Source: Segatella copri (GTDB lineage: Bacteria > Bacteroidota > Bacteroidia > Bacteroidales > Bacteroidaceae). Taken from it: a DNA stretch of 64,000 bases. The notes beneath the pieces were generated by a model that saw only the letters and a list, made by a program, of their open reading frames with translations, was not told the DNA's origin and did not search any database. Positions 33,881 to 43,346 of this stretch are shown here, piece by piece. Location of the stretch: NCBI RefSeq assembly GCF_009495355.1, contig NZ_VZAD01000038.1, forward strand, positions 1-64,000, written 5' to 3'. The translations under genes were made by a program, and so were the position numbers. Numbering within the stretch: position 1 is the stretch's first letter; each line of letters opens with the position of its first letter.

Positions 33881-34320
33881 ATGAAAAAAAACTATTTGCA
33901 ACCATGTTGCTTTTTACTTGCATCTTATCTTTAACTTCATGCAGCAAAGACGATGGTGATTGGGATGCCATGAAATGGGAAAAGAACAATTATGAAGAAG
34001 CACTGACACCAAGTTTTGGCAAGGCTATTGGCGTGCCAAAGTCTGGCGGTACATATACTTTCAAATGCAAGAATTACAAGAATTTTTGGATTGAATACGT
34101 TAATGAGTCGGTGGGTGATAAAACCATTAAAAACGTTCCTTCGTATGATGACAAACCTTATTCCGAAGTTAAAGGCAGCTATACATCTTCAAAGGTGGAA
34201 GGAAATACGCTCACTGTTACATTTGCGCCAAACGAAACACAGGATGGACGTTATGTTCGTGTAGAAGTTTCCGCAGGTGATATTTCTGATAAAATCATAT
34301 TTGTGCAGAAACCAGAATAA
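33881..34320 (+). CDS. BACON-like lipoprotein, signal peptide out of frame by an A8 tract
   Basis: The body (from the ATG at 33904, 138 residues) has the end of a lipoprotein signal (LLFTCILSLTSC, then SKDD) and a beta-sandwich of BACON or Ig-like style (SGGTYTFKCKNYKNF...GRYVRVEVSAGD...IIFVQKPE). A better start, ATG at 33881, would give the ideal signal MKKLFATMLLFTCILSLTSC, but eight A follow it (33884-33891) where six or nine are needed, so it runs into a stop. The tract may be phase-variable, a sequencing slip, or a slippage site; otherwise translation uses 33904 with a short signal. Function unknown. Confidence 0.65.
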
Positions 34321-34346
34321 ACAAATTGTCTTTTCTCACCATACAA

Positions 34347-34378
34347 GAGGGTGTGTCATAAGTCTGTGACGCACCCTC
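34347..34378. terminator. Hairpin between convergent genes
   Basis: GAGGGTGTGTCA and TGACGCACCCTC pair around a short loop. It lies between the ends of the 33904 lipoprotein gene and the 34457 gene, so a shared terminator is the simplest reading. Confidence 0.55.
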
Positions 34379-34380
34379 CT

Positions 34381-34446
34381 AAGAGCTTTTGGGCTTTCAG
34401 CCCGTTTCAACCGTACAGTTAGAAAACTTTCAATCTGTACAGGTCG
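34381..34446. repeat. Degenerate REP-arm relative
   Basis: AAGAGCTTTTGGGCTTTCAG-type sequence, then TTTCAACCGTACAG and TACAGGTCGAA, echo the end of REP copy A and its right flank (374-420: AGAGCTTCTGCCCTTTCAG, TTCCAACCATACAGGTCGAA). It is an old or divergent copy of the arm only. Confidence 0.5.
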
Positions 34447-34456
34447 AAATAGTTCA

Positions 34457-35605
34457 TCATTTCTCGCGCTGTGCGAATCGGCAAGCCTCGATGAGTTTCT
34501 GCTTCAGCTTGCCACGGCCAGCCATCACAGTTTTATTTTGCTTCAACACGCTGTTAGGCCAGCCATCCTCAAAGCAGGTCACACTGAGATACTCCGAGGT
34601 CTTGGCATCTTGGTCAACTGCCTTGTCTATCTCCTTCTTAAACTCGTCGTCCAAGTCCTTGATGTCGCCATCATGATCCTTGCCGTCCTCGGTCTTCTTG
34701 CCCTTCAGTCCTTCCATGAAGGCACTCATCAGTCCGCCCATCACCTCCTTCACGGTCTCCTTTGGTATCACGCTGACCACCTCGCAGGAGATTGTGTAGT
34801 TGCCATTCTTCTCTATGCTGGCATTGATATAAGTGTCGTTGGCGTAGCTATCCTTGGTGGCATCCTTGTGCTCGTGATGCTCGCCCACGGCATATTGTCT
34901 TCCGTGGCAGGCGAAGAGCAGTTCCAGCTCCTCCAGGTAGCCCTCCACCACCTCGTCGGTGTTAGCCTGGTTGCCTATCTTCATGAAGTCAAGACCTATC
35001 GCCTTCTTCATTTCCTGCATGATGGGCATGGAGGCGATGTCCTTCATGCTCGCCTTGAAGAGAGCCTTTGCCTGCTTCTTGATTTGCGAGAGATTGGTAA
35101 TCTTGGTGATGCTACCATATTCATCGGTCTCAAAGTTGATGGTGGTGCCTATCACGCTCTTGGCGGTGCGCTCCGCTATCATGGCCATCATCTTGTCCCG
35201 GAAGTTGTCGCCCACCGAATCGGCCTTTACGTCCAGGAAGGTGTAGCTCATCTTATAGCCCTTGCTGGTGGAATCGTTTACCACAAGGCGCACCTGGGTG
35301 GATACGCCGAGCGTCTTCACCGTGTCCTTGTCGTCCACCTTCCACTCATTCTCATATATCCAGTATTCGCAGGTGTCACCCTTGCAGAAGTAGGCCACCA
35401 CATTCACCACCGAGTCTTCGCCAGCTGTGTCCACTTCCAACGTGTCGGAGTTGTTCGATAGCCATTGACTATCAGTGATTTTCTTGGCAATCGATACCGT
35501 GTCTTCTACCTTAGGCGACATTTCTCCGCCCTTCACGATGCCGTGGTTGGCGAGCAGTCCGCAAGCTATCATGCAGCTCATCACTATCAACGAGATTTTC
35601 TTCAT
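34457..35605 (-). CDS. Exported protein of unknown function
   Basis: A 382-residue protein with a signal peptide (MKKISLIVMSCMIACGLLA; the Cys in ACGLL is not a clean lipobox). The body is rich in Asp, Lys and Glu, with beta-like segments (STQVRLVVNDSTSKGYKMSYTFLDVKAD) and a long helical C-terminal part containing KGKKTEDGKDHDGDIKDLDDEF. No enzymatic motif or known family recognised. It stands alone, with its own promoter box at 35653-35661 and a hairpin beyond its end. Base composition is closer to core genes than to its AT-rich neighbours. Confidence 0.65.
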   Translation of the reverse strand: MKKISLIVMSCMIACGLLANHGIVKGGEMSPKVEDTVSIAKKITDSQWLSNNSDTLEVDTAGEDSVVNVVAYFCKGDTCEYWIYENEWKVDDKDTVKTLGVSTQVRLVVNDSTSKGYKMSYTFLDVKADSVGDNFRDKMMAMIAERTAKSVIGTTINFETDEYGSITKITNLSQIKKQAKALFKASMKDIASMPIMQEMKKAIGLDFMKIGNQANTDEVVEGYLEELELLFACHGRQYAVGEHHEHKDATKDSYANDTYINASIEKNGNYTISCEVVSVIPKETVKEVMGGLMSAFMEGLKGKKTEDGKDHDGDIKDLDDEFKKEIDKAVDQDAKTSEYLSVTCFEDGWPNSVLKQNKTVMAGRGKLKQKLIEACRFAQREK

Positions 35606-35652
35606 AAGTTCATTTTTTATGTTGTTTATTCTTCAAGTTTTTATTTCTCGCT

Positions 35653-35661
35653 GCAAATTTA
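35653..35661 (-). promoter_or_regulatory. -7 box of the 34457-35605 gene
   Basis: The minus strand reads TAAATTTGC, leaving a leader of about 40 nt. The rest of 35606-36014 is AT-rich and holds the AbiE promoter but no gene. Confidence 0.55.
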
Positions 35662-35976
35662 CGATTTTTTTCATAAAAATTACGCTAAAATCTGCCGAAT
35701 TGCTTAGAATGAGCGATTTATGAGTTTTTCACCTCAATGGAGGTAATGATTTAGCAACGGTTCTAATTTCTACAATTTGCATACGTTTGATTGTCAAACA
35801 ACTCTTTGTCATCTTGGTGGCAAAAATACAATTTTAAATTTAGAATACTGCATTGTTGCATGTTTTTTAGAGTTTATTATCATCTCAAATATAATTAGGA
35901 CTCTGGAAATATGCAAAAATGTGCGGTATTTTATGAAATTATCCGTAGAATCTTACCGTATTCTCGAAATTTATTG

Positions 35977-35985
35977 TATTTTTGC
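35977..35985 (+). promoter_or_regulatory. -7 box of the AbiE toxin-antitoxin operon
   Basis: TATTTTTGC lies 29 bp before the antitoxin start. Upstream (about 35930-35970) CGGTATTTTA and ACCGTATTCT resemble repeated sites that an AbiEi-type antitoxin might bind, but they were not resolved into a clear operator. Confidence 0.5.
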
Positions 35986-36014
35986 AGCTGTAATGACATT
36001 TAATAAGAGGTGAA

Positions 36015-36596
36015 ATGAACAATATAGTTTGCAAAGTAGCAGCACTTGGTGGCACTATCTCCACTACTGATATATCTCATCTGTCAGAGTATAAACGACT
36101 GTTGAGAGCTAAGGAGCGTGGCGACTTGATAAAGTTGCGTCATGGCATATATGCCGTTCCCGATGCTTTGCTTAATACAATGATTGATGTGGAACGGATT
36201 GTACCTAATGGTATTGTATGCCTGTACAATGCGTGGGCTTACCATCAGCTTTCGACAACTGTTCCACCTGCTTTTTGTATAGCCATCGCCAACAAGCGGA
36301 AGGTGGTGATACCAGATACGCTTCCGATAGAGCTGTATTATTGGAAGAAGGAGAACTTGGAGTTTGGCATTATGGAAGCAGAAATATCTGGTTTTCATGT
36401 TCGCATAACCGACTTGGAGCGAAGTGTTTGTGATGCAGTGAAATACAGAAACAAATTGGGGCTGGATGTTTGTGCGGAAGTGATTCGTTCTTATTTGAGA
36501 AAGCCCAATCGCAATCTCACTCGTTTGCAGGATTACGCCCAACGCCTCAGAGTGTTTAATACATTGAAAAATTATCTTGAAATAGCTATAGAATAA
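36015..36596 (+). CDS. AbiEi-family antitoxin (type IV TA)
   Basis: A 193-residue protein with an N-terminal winged helix-turn-helix (LGGTISTTDISHLSEYKRLLRAKERGDLIKLRHGIYAVPD), the hallmark of AbiEi antitoxins, and a C-terminal domain with VRITDLERSVCDAVKYRNKLG. AbiEi proteins repress their operon and counter the AbiEii nucleotidyltransferase without binding it. The toxin gene follows after 1 bp. Length is in the usual range. Such pairs act as phage-abortive systems and island stabilisers. Confidence 0.88.
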   Translation: MNNIVCKVAALGGTISTTDISHLSEYKRLLRAKERGDLIKLRHGIYAVPDALLNTMIDVERIVPNGIVCLYNAWAYHQLSTTVPPAFCIAIANKRKVVIPDTLPIELYYWKKENLEFGIMEAEISGFHVRITDLERSVCDAVKYRNKLGLDVCAEVIRSYLRKPNRNLTRLQDYAQRLRVFNTLKNYLEIAIE

Positions 36597-36597
36597 G

Positions 36598-37464
36598 ATG
36601 GGAAAGAAAAACTACGGTAAGTCTGTTAAGACCCGCTTGCTCAATCTGATGAATGAGACTGGCTATAAATATATGTATCTCTTGGCAAGATATTTCAACG
36701 AAAGGTTGCTTTACAGAGTATCTGTTAGTCAATACAAGGACAATTTTTTGCTGAAAGGTGGCTCTTTGCTTTATGCTATGAACGGACTTGAGGCACGTCC
36801 TACAGTAGATGTTGATTTCATGGCAGATAGAATTAGCCGTGATAGGGATTTCCTTGCGCATGTGTTCCAGGAAATTTTGGGCATTGTATGCGATGAGGAT
36901 GGAGTATCGTTTGATGTTGACAGCATCAAGTTAGAACCTATCACCGTCGAAAAGAAATATCCTGGCACCCGATTCTATTTTACTGCCCACATGGATACCA
37001 TTTCTTATAACATGTCTGTTGACATTGGCTTTGGTGATGTTGTAACTCCATATCCAACAACTATTGACTTCCCATTGCTTTTGCCTGACATTCCATCTGT
37101 GAACATACAGGCATATTCCTTGGAGACTGTTGTTGCCGAGAAATTCCATACGATGATAGACCGAGATGTGCTCAACAGTCGCATGAAAGATTTCTTCGAC
37201 TGTTACCAACTCCTGACAAAGAGAGACTTGTCTGATGACACATTATATAATGCGATTAAGGCTACTTTCGATAATAGAGGGCTTACATACAATCCCGAAT
37301 TGCAGTTGTTTACAGAAAGTTTTGCGACAGACGCAGCACGTATAGTTCGCTGGAAAGCATTTCTGAAAAAGATTCAATGGAAAGAAACTCTTGATTTCAA
37401 GACTGTTATGGAAGTAATAAAGGAAAGGTTGCAGCCTATGGCTAAAAAATATTGGAAAAAGTAG
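36598..37464 (+). CDS. AbiEii-family nucleotidyltransferase toxin (type IV TA)
   Basis: A 288-residue nucleotidyltransferase-fold toxin. The motif pair GGSLLYAM (residues 54-61) and TVDVDFMAD (69-77) gives the GS-x-D-x-D active site of the AbiEii/MenT family, which transfers nucleotides to RNA targets such as tRNA ends. Later conserved parts include YSLETVVAEKFHTMIDRDVLNSRMKDFFDCYQL, also family-typical. It is directly coupled to the antitoxin gene. Both look intact, so the system is probably active. Confidence 0.9.
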   Translation: MGKKNYGKSVKTRLLNLMNETGYKYMYLLARYFNERLLYRVSVSQYKDNFLLKGGSLLYAMNGLEARPTVDVDFMADRISRDRDFLAHVFQEILGIVCDEDGVSFDVDSIKLEPITVEKKYPGTRFYFTAHMDTISYNMSVDIGFGDVVTPYPTTIDFPLLLPDIPSVNIQAYSLETVVAEKFHTMIDRDVLNSRMKDFFDCYQLLTKRDLSDDTLYNAIKATFDNRGLTYNPELQLFTESFATDAARIVRWKAFLKKIQWKETLDFKTVMEVIKERLQPMAKKYWKK

Positions 37465-37522
37465 TTTACCCTTTTATCATTCTTTCGTCTTTGAATATAA
37501 AGAACACTAAAAATAGCAGATT

Positions 37523-37729
37523 ATGATAGACAGAGACTTGGCTGAACTTTACGGAGTGGAAACTAAGGTGTAAAATCAAGCTGTTAAACGTAATATGGAG
37601 AGATTTCCTGAACGTTTCCGTTTTCAACTAACTAAGGAGGAAATGGCTGAACTGGTCGCAAATTGCGACCGGTTCAATAGTTTGAAGCACTCAACAGTTC
37701 GTTCATATGCTTTTACTGCGAATTGGTAG
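37523..37729 (+). pseudogene. ORF6N-domain protein remnant
   Basis: The frame reads MIDRDLAELYGVETKV, a stop at 37571-37573, then NQAVKRNMERFPERFRFQLTKEEMAELV, typical of the ORF6N DNA-binding domain found in phage and mobile-element proteins. After LKHSTVRSYAFTANW it ends at a TAG, where intact members continue. With an internal stop and lost C-terminus it is not functional. It supports a mobile history for the region. The rest of 37465-37846 contains only a TACTTTTG box near 37803. Confidence 0.7.
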
Positions 37730-37846
37730 AAAGAATCAACAAAGGGTAATACACTACTATAATACGTATAGCAGAACATTCTCGTTTGTGGATTGTTTTT
37801 CGTACTTTTGAATAACATAGAAAAAGATAACTTAAAAAGATAAAAT

Positions 37847-39937
37847 ATGGCCAACAAGATATTTCTTTTAGGATTATTTTTGCTTTCTGGTGCTAACGTG
37901 AAAGCTCAAACTCGGACGCAAACGGATTCGCTCACAATGGAGACAATGTTGCACAATCTTCCAGAAGTGATGGTAAAAGGTTCTCGCCCCATTGTCAAGG
38001 CAGAGCGGGGTATGCTGTCGTACAATATGCCGCTACTCTTAAAACAATTGCCTGCCGACAACGCTTACGAGGCATTGACACGCATACCTGGTGTCAGCGA
38101 TGCCACAGGCAGCATATCGTTCTCTGGCAATGAAGTAACGTTGATTATCAACGGACAAGCCACAACGTTGACACAGGAACAGCTGACAGAGCGTCTGAAG
38201 GCAATGCCAGCCGCACAGTTGTCAAAAGCCGAGGTGATGCTGTCCGTCCCTGCTCGCTATCATGTGCGTGGCATGGCTATCAACATCGTCACGAAAGACT
38301 ACGCCGGTACCAATCAGCTTTCGGGACAAATCATTGGTGGCATGCGGCAAAACAAATACGCCAATGAGTTTGGTAATTTATATCTTTCCTTGCAAAGAGA
38401 CAAGTTTGGACTTGACGCACAATATAAATATGTAAACGGCAATTCCTACGGTGAGTCTTCACGCATAGCCAATCATCCACTTGGCAACAATCGTATACAC
38501 TATAATGATGAAACCGGGCAGAAGTCGTTTGGCATTACACACGACTACCGACTTGGGATGAATTACACCTTTAGCAAGAACAATCGTCTTGACGTAGCCT
38601 ATACGGGACAATGGGACAAGACAAACTCAAACAGCCGCACGACAGGTTCAAGCATCAGTGGAATGCATCGTGACAGTCATGAATATCTGCACAATGTGGA
38701 TGTTAACTACGCGCTTCCTTTCGGACTAACCCTTAGCGGTTCGTACACTTACTATCGCACGCCTCAGCAACAAGCCCTCGATGGTACGATAACTACGGAA
38801 AACAAAAATGAAACTGAACGCAACCTGACAAGCGGCAGCGAGCAGACCATCAACAAATGGATGTTCACAGCCGACCAAACCCATTCTTTGTCACATGGCT
38901 GGGGAGTGTCGTATGGTGTGAAAGGGCAATTCACAAGCAACAAGAGTTATCAGACCACAATAGACAAGGATGGGAGCGTTTTGCCCGATGGGACAAGCAG
39001 CGTGGACCTCAACGAGCGTATATGGAACATATATGCAGGTTTCAGCAAGCAGATAAACAAGGCTATTAGTCTTGAAGCATCTGTTGCTGCCGAGCAATAT
39101 CACTCTCCCATATGGGATAAATGGCGCGTATATCCTACGCTCAATGCTTTGTGGAACGTCAACGACAACCATTTGCTCAATCTATCATTCAGTTCCAACT
39201 CTGAGTTCCCGAGCTATTGGTCAACCATGAGCAACGTGTTCTACTCGTCCACCTACACCGAGATACATGGCAATCCCGATTTGAAACCCTTCTCTTATTA
39301 TAATGTCAATCTGATGTGGCAGATAAAGCGATGTTATACGCTTATGGCTTTTGCAAGTCTGAAGCCCGATTATTCCGTGCAGCTACCCTACCAGACCACC
39401 GACCGCATGGCGGTGATAATGAAGGAAACCAATTTCAACTATTCAAACAGCTTCGGGCTACAAGCCTCTGCCATCTTCAATGCAGGCCAATGGCTCAACG
39501 GCAACGTGTTTGTCATGGGAACCTACAAGCACGACAAGAGCGACCATTTCTTTGACCTGCCTTTCGACCGCAAGAAGCTGTCTGTCGTCCTTGGAGGCAC
39601 CGCATCCGTAAAACTCTGTAGCACGCAGGATCTCCGTCTCATCCTTAATCCGTTCTATCAGACAAAGGCTATACAAGGTGTCTACGACATAAGTCCTATC
39701 TTTAGTATGGATGCCAAACTGCAATGGTCGTCGCATGATGGAAGATGGGGATTGCGCCTTAATGGCAGCAACATCTTCAACAATAAATACGATACCCGTT
39801 CCGTGCAAGGCAACCAAGACTACCGCATGAAGATCAACTACAACTGGGCATCTGTCACCTTCGCAGTTATCTATAAGTTTGGTGGCTACAAGGAGAAGAC
39901 GGTCAAGGAGGTAGATACCTCGCGCATGGGACACTGA
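37847..39937 (+). CDS. TonB-dependent outer-membrane receptor-like protein (plug plus barrel)
   Basis: A 696-residue outer-membrane protein. Signal peptide residues 1-20 (ANVKAQ). A TonB-box-like and plug part follows (LPEVMVKGSRPIV...ADNAYEALTRIPGVS...VTLIINGQATT), then a long beta barrel of the OMP_b-brl_3 kind (repeated aromatic/Asn strands, KFGGYKEK at the end). No N-terminal CarboxypepD_reg domain is present, unlike the third receptor at 44847. Substrate unknown. It lies upstream of a related receptor at 40026 and shares the cluster with a lipoprotein and GLPGLI gene. Confidence 0.85.
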   Translation: MANKIFLLGLFLLSGANVKAQTRTQTDSLTMETMLHNLPEVMVKGSRPIVKAERGMLSYNMPLLLKQLPADNAYEALTRIPGVSDATGSISFSGNEVTLIINGQATTLTQEQLTERLKAMPAAQLSKAEVMLSVPARYHVRGMAINIVTKDYAGTNQLSGQIIGGMRQNKYANEFGNLYLSLQRDKFGLDAQYKYVNGNSYGESSRIANHPLGNNRIHYNDETGQKSFGITHDYRLGMNYTFSKNNRLDVAYTGQWDKTNSNSRTTGSSISGMHRDSHEYLHNVDVNYALPFGLTLSGSYTYYRTPQQQALDGTITTENKNETERNLTSGSEQTINKWMFTADQTHSLSHGWGVSYGVKGQFTSNKSYQTTIDKDGSVLPDGTSSVDLNERIWNIYAGFSKQINKAISLEASVAAEQYHSPIWDKWRVYPTLNALWNVNDNHLLNLSFSSNSEFPSYWSTMSNVFYSSTYTEIHGNPDLKPFSYYNVNLMWQIKRCYTLMAFASLKPDYSVQLPYQTTDRMAVIMKETNFNYSNSFGLQASAIFNAGQWLNGNVFVMGTYKHDKSDHFFDLPFDRKKLSVVLGGTASVKLCSTQDLRLILNPFYQTKAIQGVYDISPIFSMDAKLQWSSHDGRWGLRLNGSNIFNNKYDTRSVQGNQDYRMKINYNWASVTFAVIYKFGGYKEKTVKEVDTSRMGH

Positions 39938-40025
39938 GGATGGTATAACTTTTAGCATGAAAATATAGAAATAAAAAGTGCATCTCCAAGAAGTTCAAGT
40001 CTCTTGGAAAATAGGGAAGAAATAG

Positions 40026-42086
40026 ATGAAAGCATTGTTAGTCATCATAATGAGTTTGTGCATACATGTAACTTATGCACAGAAACCAGATACAACTAAA
40101 ACTTTTATTCAAGGCAAAGAACTTGGTGAAGTTGTTGTAAAATCATCTTATCTTACAAGAGAAGGTGATCATATCCTTGCTATTCCTACAAAAGAGCAAC
40201 GTAAACATGCTGTAACTGGTTATGACCTGTTGAGCAATCTCATGATTCCGGGAGTGTCTGTCGAGCGTTCGACTGGAAGTGTGACAACTCCCAATGGGGC
40301 TGCGACTCTCTATATAGATGGGCGTGAAGTTGATTTTCGAGAGGTACAGTCTTTAAGACCGAAGGACGTTTCTCGAGTGGAATATTTTGATGTGCCAAAT
40401 GGTAAATATGCAAAAGATGCATATGCTATAAACATAATAATGAAAACACTCAACAATGGTGGCTACACGCAACTTGATGCGTCTCAGAATGTAGGCTATC
40501 TCTATGGTGATTACAATCTTATTTCGAAATTTGTCACAGGAACCAAAAGTTTTAACCTTTGGGCTGGATATTCTTTGGAAAATCCAAAATCGTCTATGGA
40601 CGAGGATGAGACTTTTATTTTCCCTGATTATCAACTGAATAGACTGCAGCATTACAATAATGCTGACAATAGGCAAACGGAAGAATATGTACAGGCATCA
40701 ATCAGCAACCGAGGAAGAAAATATATTTGGATGCTTAGAGGTGGTATGGCATGGAATGCCTCAAAAAACGATGTCTATAATGGAATGACGGAGTATTGGA
40801 AAACTGCTGCTGCAATCAAGAACGGTAGCATTTTGGACATTAACACAAGAAACAAATCTTATCGTCCAAGTGTCTATTTTTACGGATTGCACACATTTTC
40901 TAACACAAAATCGTTGGATTATGTTTTTGATGGATATTATTCTCGAAACGATTATGACCGTCTCTATAACGATGATAATGTGTCTTTTCGTTCACTTGTC
41001 AAGGAAGATTATTATTACATCAAAGCGAATGCAAATTATTCTATGGCGTTCAGTCATAGAAATAGATTGGCTTTCAGTTTATACGAGTTCATGAGAATTA
41101 GTGATTCCGAATATGTTGGGACTTCTGCATATAATCAAAATTTGCATTCGTCCGAAACCATCCTTTTTGCAGACTATTCCCAACGTTTAGGGAGTTTTTT
41201 CTTTGATATTAATCCAGGACTGTCATTTCTAACATATCGTTTGGAGGGGATGAGGTCTATCAATCATCTTACGCCGAGACTTCAGGCAAGAGCTACTTAT
41301 AGGATAGATAAAGTACAGCAACTTCAATTTATGTTCGCTTTGGGAAACACCTATCCGAGGATAAATACGATTAACAATGTAGAACAGCAGATAGATCCTA
41401 TCATCATTCTCAAAGGTAACCCGAATATGGATAATTCCATTCTTTTGAATCCGCGATTAAGCCATACCTTGAACCTTAACAAATTCGCTTTGCAAACGGG
41501 AGTATCATACTTTTACCAAAATCATTCGATTATTTCGGATTACTATATTCGAGACGGGCATCTTATTAGCACTTTTAGAGATGACTGTATCTATCATCGT
41601 CCCAGTGCAGATATATCTATGACCTATAAACCTTCAGGTTCGCTTAACATGAAAGTTTCTGGTCAATGGATTGAACATTTAGTTCGAGGAGGGGCAGAGC
41701 ATCGTAATTTGTCTGCATTCTCTGGGACTGCTATGATAAATTACTATGTTCGGGATTTTTCTTTTGGTGCATCCATAGCGTCACCGGCAAGAGATTTGAT
41801 AGACAGCCAGATTAGTAGAAAGACATTTTGGCGGTATCAACTATCGGCAATGTGGAATCATGGGAATTGGGCTATCGAAGCTAATGCAAACAATTTATTC
41901 ATGATGAAGAATAACATTGTAGATGAATTATCTGCATCATATTATTCTTTCAAACAAATAGATCAAAGTCGTAGTTATAATCAGTATGCAAATCTGAAAA
42001 TTGTTTATAGTTTTGACTATGGCAAGAAGACATCAAAGTCACCAGATTACAAACATCAAAATAGTGAAAGTGCAATCTTAAAATAA
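40026..42086 (+). CDS. TonB-dependent outer-membrane receptor-like protein, AT-rich
   Basis: A 686-residue relative of the upstream receptor with signal peptide (HVTYAQ, residues 1-18), plug (GKELGEVVVKSSYL...YDLLSNLMIPGVSVE...ATLYIDGREVDF...VSRVEYFDVPNGKYA) and a barrel with many aromatic strands, ending in a Lys/Ser-rich tail. It is clearly more AT-rich than the 37847 gene, suggesting separate origin. It is 88 bp downstream, and a lipoprotein gene follows after 68 bp. Ligand unknown. Confidence 0.83.
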   Translation: MKALLVIIMSLCIHVTYAQKPDTTKTFIQGKELGEVVVKSSYLTREGDHILAIPTKEQRKHAVTGYDLLSNLMIPGVSVERSTGSVTTPNGAATLYIDGREVDFREVQSLRPKDVSRVEYFDVPNGKYAKDAYAINIIMKTLNNGGYTQLDASQNVGYLYGDYNLISKFVTGTKSFNLWAGYSLENPKSSMDEDETFIFPDYQLNRLQHYNNADNRQTEEYVQASISNRGRKYIWMLRGGMAWNASKNDVYNGMTEYWKTAAAIKNGSILDINTRNKSYRPSVYFYGLHTFSNTKSLDYVFDGYYSRNDYDRLYNDDNVSFRSLVKEDYYYIKANANYSMAFSHRNRLAFSLYEFMRISDSEYVGTSAYNQNLHSSETILFADYSQRLGSFFFDINPGLSFLTYRLEGMRSINHLTPRLQARATYRIDKVQQLQFMFALGNTYPRINTINNVEQQIDPIIILKGNPNMDNSILLNPRLSHTLNLNKFALQTGVSYFYQNHSIISDYYIRDGHLISTFRDDCIYHRPSADISMTYKPSGSLNMKVSGQWIEHLVRGGAEHRNLSAFSGTAMINYYVRDFSFGASIASPARDLIDSQISRKTFWRYQLSAMWNHGNWAIEANANNLFMMKNNIVDELSASYYSFKQIDQSRSYNQYANLKIVYSFDYGKKTSKSPDYKHQNSESAILK

Positions 42087-42154
42087 GAAGGCAAAGACAT
42101 AATCAAGTCATTGGTAACATGTTCATGCGAAATGCAAATTAAAAATTACGAATT

Positions 42155-43075
42155 ATGAAAAAAATACCATCTATAATGATTGTAGTTTGGGGAATAGCGG
42201 TATTATGTACACTATTCTTGAGTTCATGCAAGCGACCAGAGGTCTTAGACAATAGTACTCTTGTAAATAGCGCAAGAAACGTGGCTTTGACCTTTGGTCC
42301 TGCGTATGTTCCATATTTTAAAGAGGCTAACGTATCGGATGTTCAAGTTTTCAAAAAGGAGGATTACGGAGACAGCCGCCCTCAAATAAGAAAACAGAAT
42401 GGAAGAAAGTTCTATACTGTAACTTTTACATATGATAGTACTGCCGTTAAATTTGATTTTGGATTTGCAGCAAGAGTCAGAATATGGAAAGATACAGGAG
42501 AACCATTAGATGTTATATTTGGTAATGGTTGGGGAATAAATTTTCTATTTTTAAGTTTTAAGGAACAAACAGATCATTCTGCAAAGAAACGCATAAAGGA
42601 AGTGGCTTCTGACTCTATTGTTAAAGTACCATTGCAAACTGTACATGAACCAGAGAACATTTGGAATTCCAATGCTGACAACAAACAAGACAGCCTATCA
42701 ACAAGGGATTTTCTAACAAATACAGAGAAAGAGAAAACAAAAGAATTGGCTTCACAAGTACCAGATAGCATAAGAAATCGTTTTGCAGTTTTAGTGGATA
42801 AATGGAATTTTGCAATAGACCATAATCCTAAGACGCGATATAGTGCAAGCACATATTCATATACAAAATTGCCTGAGTTCATTCCTCTCAAATCAATGGG
42901 AAAACAAATAGTTCCACTAATTATGGAACGAATGATAAACCCTACCGATTTTTATTTTCTTGTTCTTTATGAAGCTGTACTGGAAGGAAATGAAACGAAT
43001 GACGATTCTAAGTTTAGCGAAAGCGAACAAATCAGAGCTATAAGGTGTGTAAAAAAATGGCTGAAAAAACAATAA
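42155..43075 (+). CDS. Lipoprotein of unknown function
   Basis: A 306-residue protein with lipoprotein signal (LFLSSC, Cys25). The mature part has a beta-rich first half (RKFYTVTFTYDSTAVKFDFGFAARVRIWKDTGEP) and a mixed second half with KSMGKQIVPLIMERMINPTDFYFLVLYEAVLEG. No known family recognised. It is on the same strand after the 40026 receptor and may be its surface partner, as with many receptor/lipoprotein pairs in Bacteroidota, but it shows no SusD features. The second resolvase fragment follows at 43134. Confidence 0.6.
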   Translation: MKKIPSIMIVVWGIAVLCTLFLSSCKRPEVLDNSTLVNSARNVALTFGPAYVPYFKEANVSDVQVFKKEDYGDSRPQIRKQNGRKFYTVTFTYDSTAVKFDFGFAARVRIWKDTGEPLDVIFGNGWGINFLFLSFKEQTDHSAKKRIKEVASDSIVKVPLQTVHEPENIWNSNADNKQDSLSTRDFLTNTEKEKTKELASQVPDSIRNRFAVLVDKWNFAIDHNPKTRYSASTYSYTKLPEFIPLKSMGKQIVPLIMERMINPTDFYFLVLYEAVLEGNETNDDSKFSESEQIRAIRCVKKWLKKQ

Positions 43076-43133
43076 TAGGCAAGTTCTTCTATATTGAATC
43101 TACATCATTTCTCCTGTGCCGCATAATATAGAT

Positions 43134-43244
43134 GTAAGTTTACTCCGAAAGGGGTATTCCATTCGGGATGTGGCGAAGTTAAGTGGAAAGGGCGTGAGTA
43201 CGGTACAACGAGTGAAGCGATTACTAAAAGTACAATCATCGCAA
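43134..43244 (+). pseudogene. Serine resolvase C-terminal fragment, copy 2
   Basis: The frame VSLLRKGYSIRDVAKLSGKG, then VSTVQRVKRLLKVQSSQ and stop, is the same helix-turn-helix end as the fragment at 29642-29929, with conservative changes, and nothing of the rest of the gene remains. Synonymous-site differences point to two separate resolvase genes that each decayed rather than one recent copy. Confidence 0.75.
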
Positions 43245-43314
43245 TAATACTATTGATTTTACGTTCTTTTCAAAGAAAGGGGTTGTGCAATAGTGGCTTA
43301 AAGGCTAAAAGCAC

Positions 43315-43323
43315 TACCTTTGC
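43315..43323 (+). promoter_or_regulatory. -7 box of the DUF1016 gene inside the resolvase repeat tail
   Basis: TACCTTTGC lies 23 bp before the ATG at 43347. The matching site in copy 1 is TACCTTTGA. Confidence 0.55.
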
Positions 43324-43346
43324 AAATAATATCAAAATAGAGTATA

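Larger units (their letters stand above)
43134..43325 (+). repeat. Resolvase 3'-end direct repeat, copy 2
   Basis: Matches 29816-30005 in direct orientation, about 13.3 kb apart. The non-coding tail after the stop (about 80 bp) is nearly the same as in copy 1. Here it ends in a perfect promoter box at 43315-43323. Confidence 0.8.

Noticed and set aside
34347..34378. Back-to-back insertion sequence ends (GAGGGTGTGTCA...)
   Set aside because: The motif resembles some IS ends, but it is a simple hairpin between two convergent genes with no transposase or target duplication; a terminator is the simpler reading.
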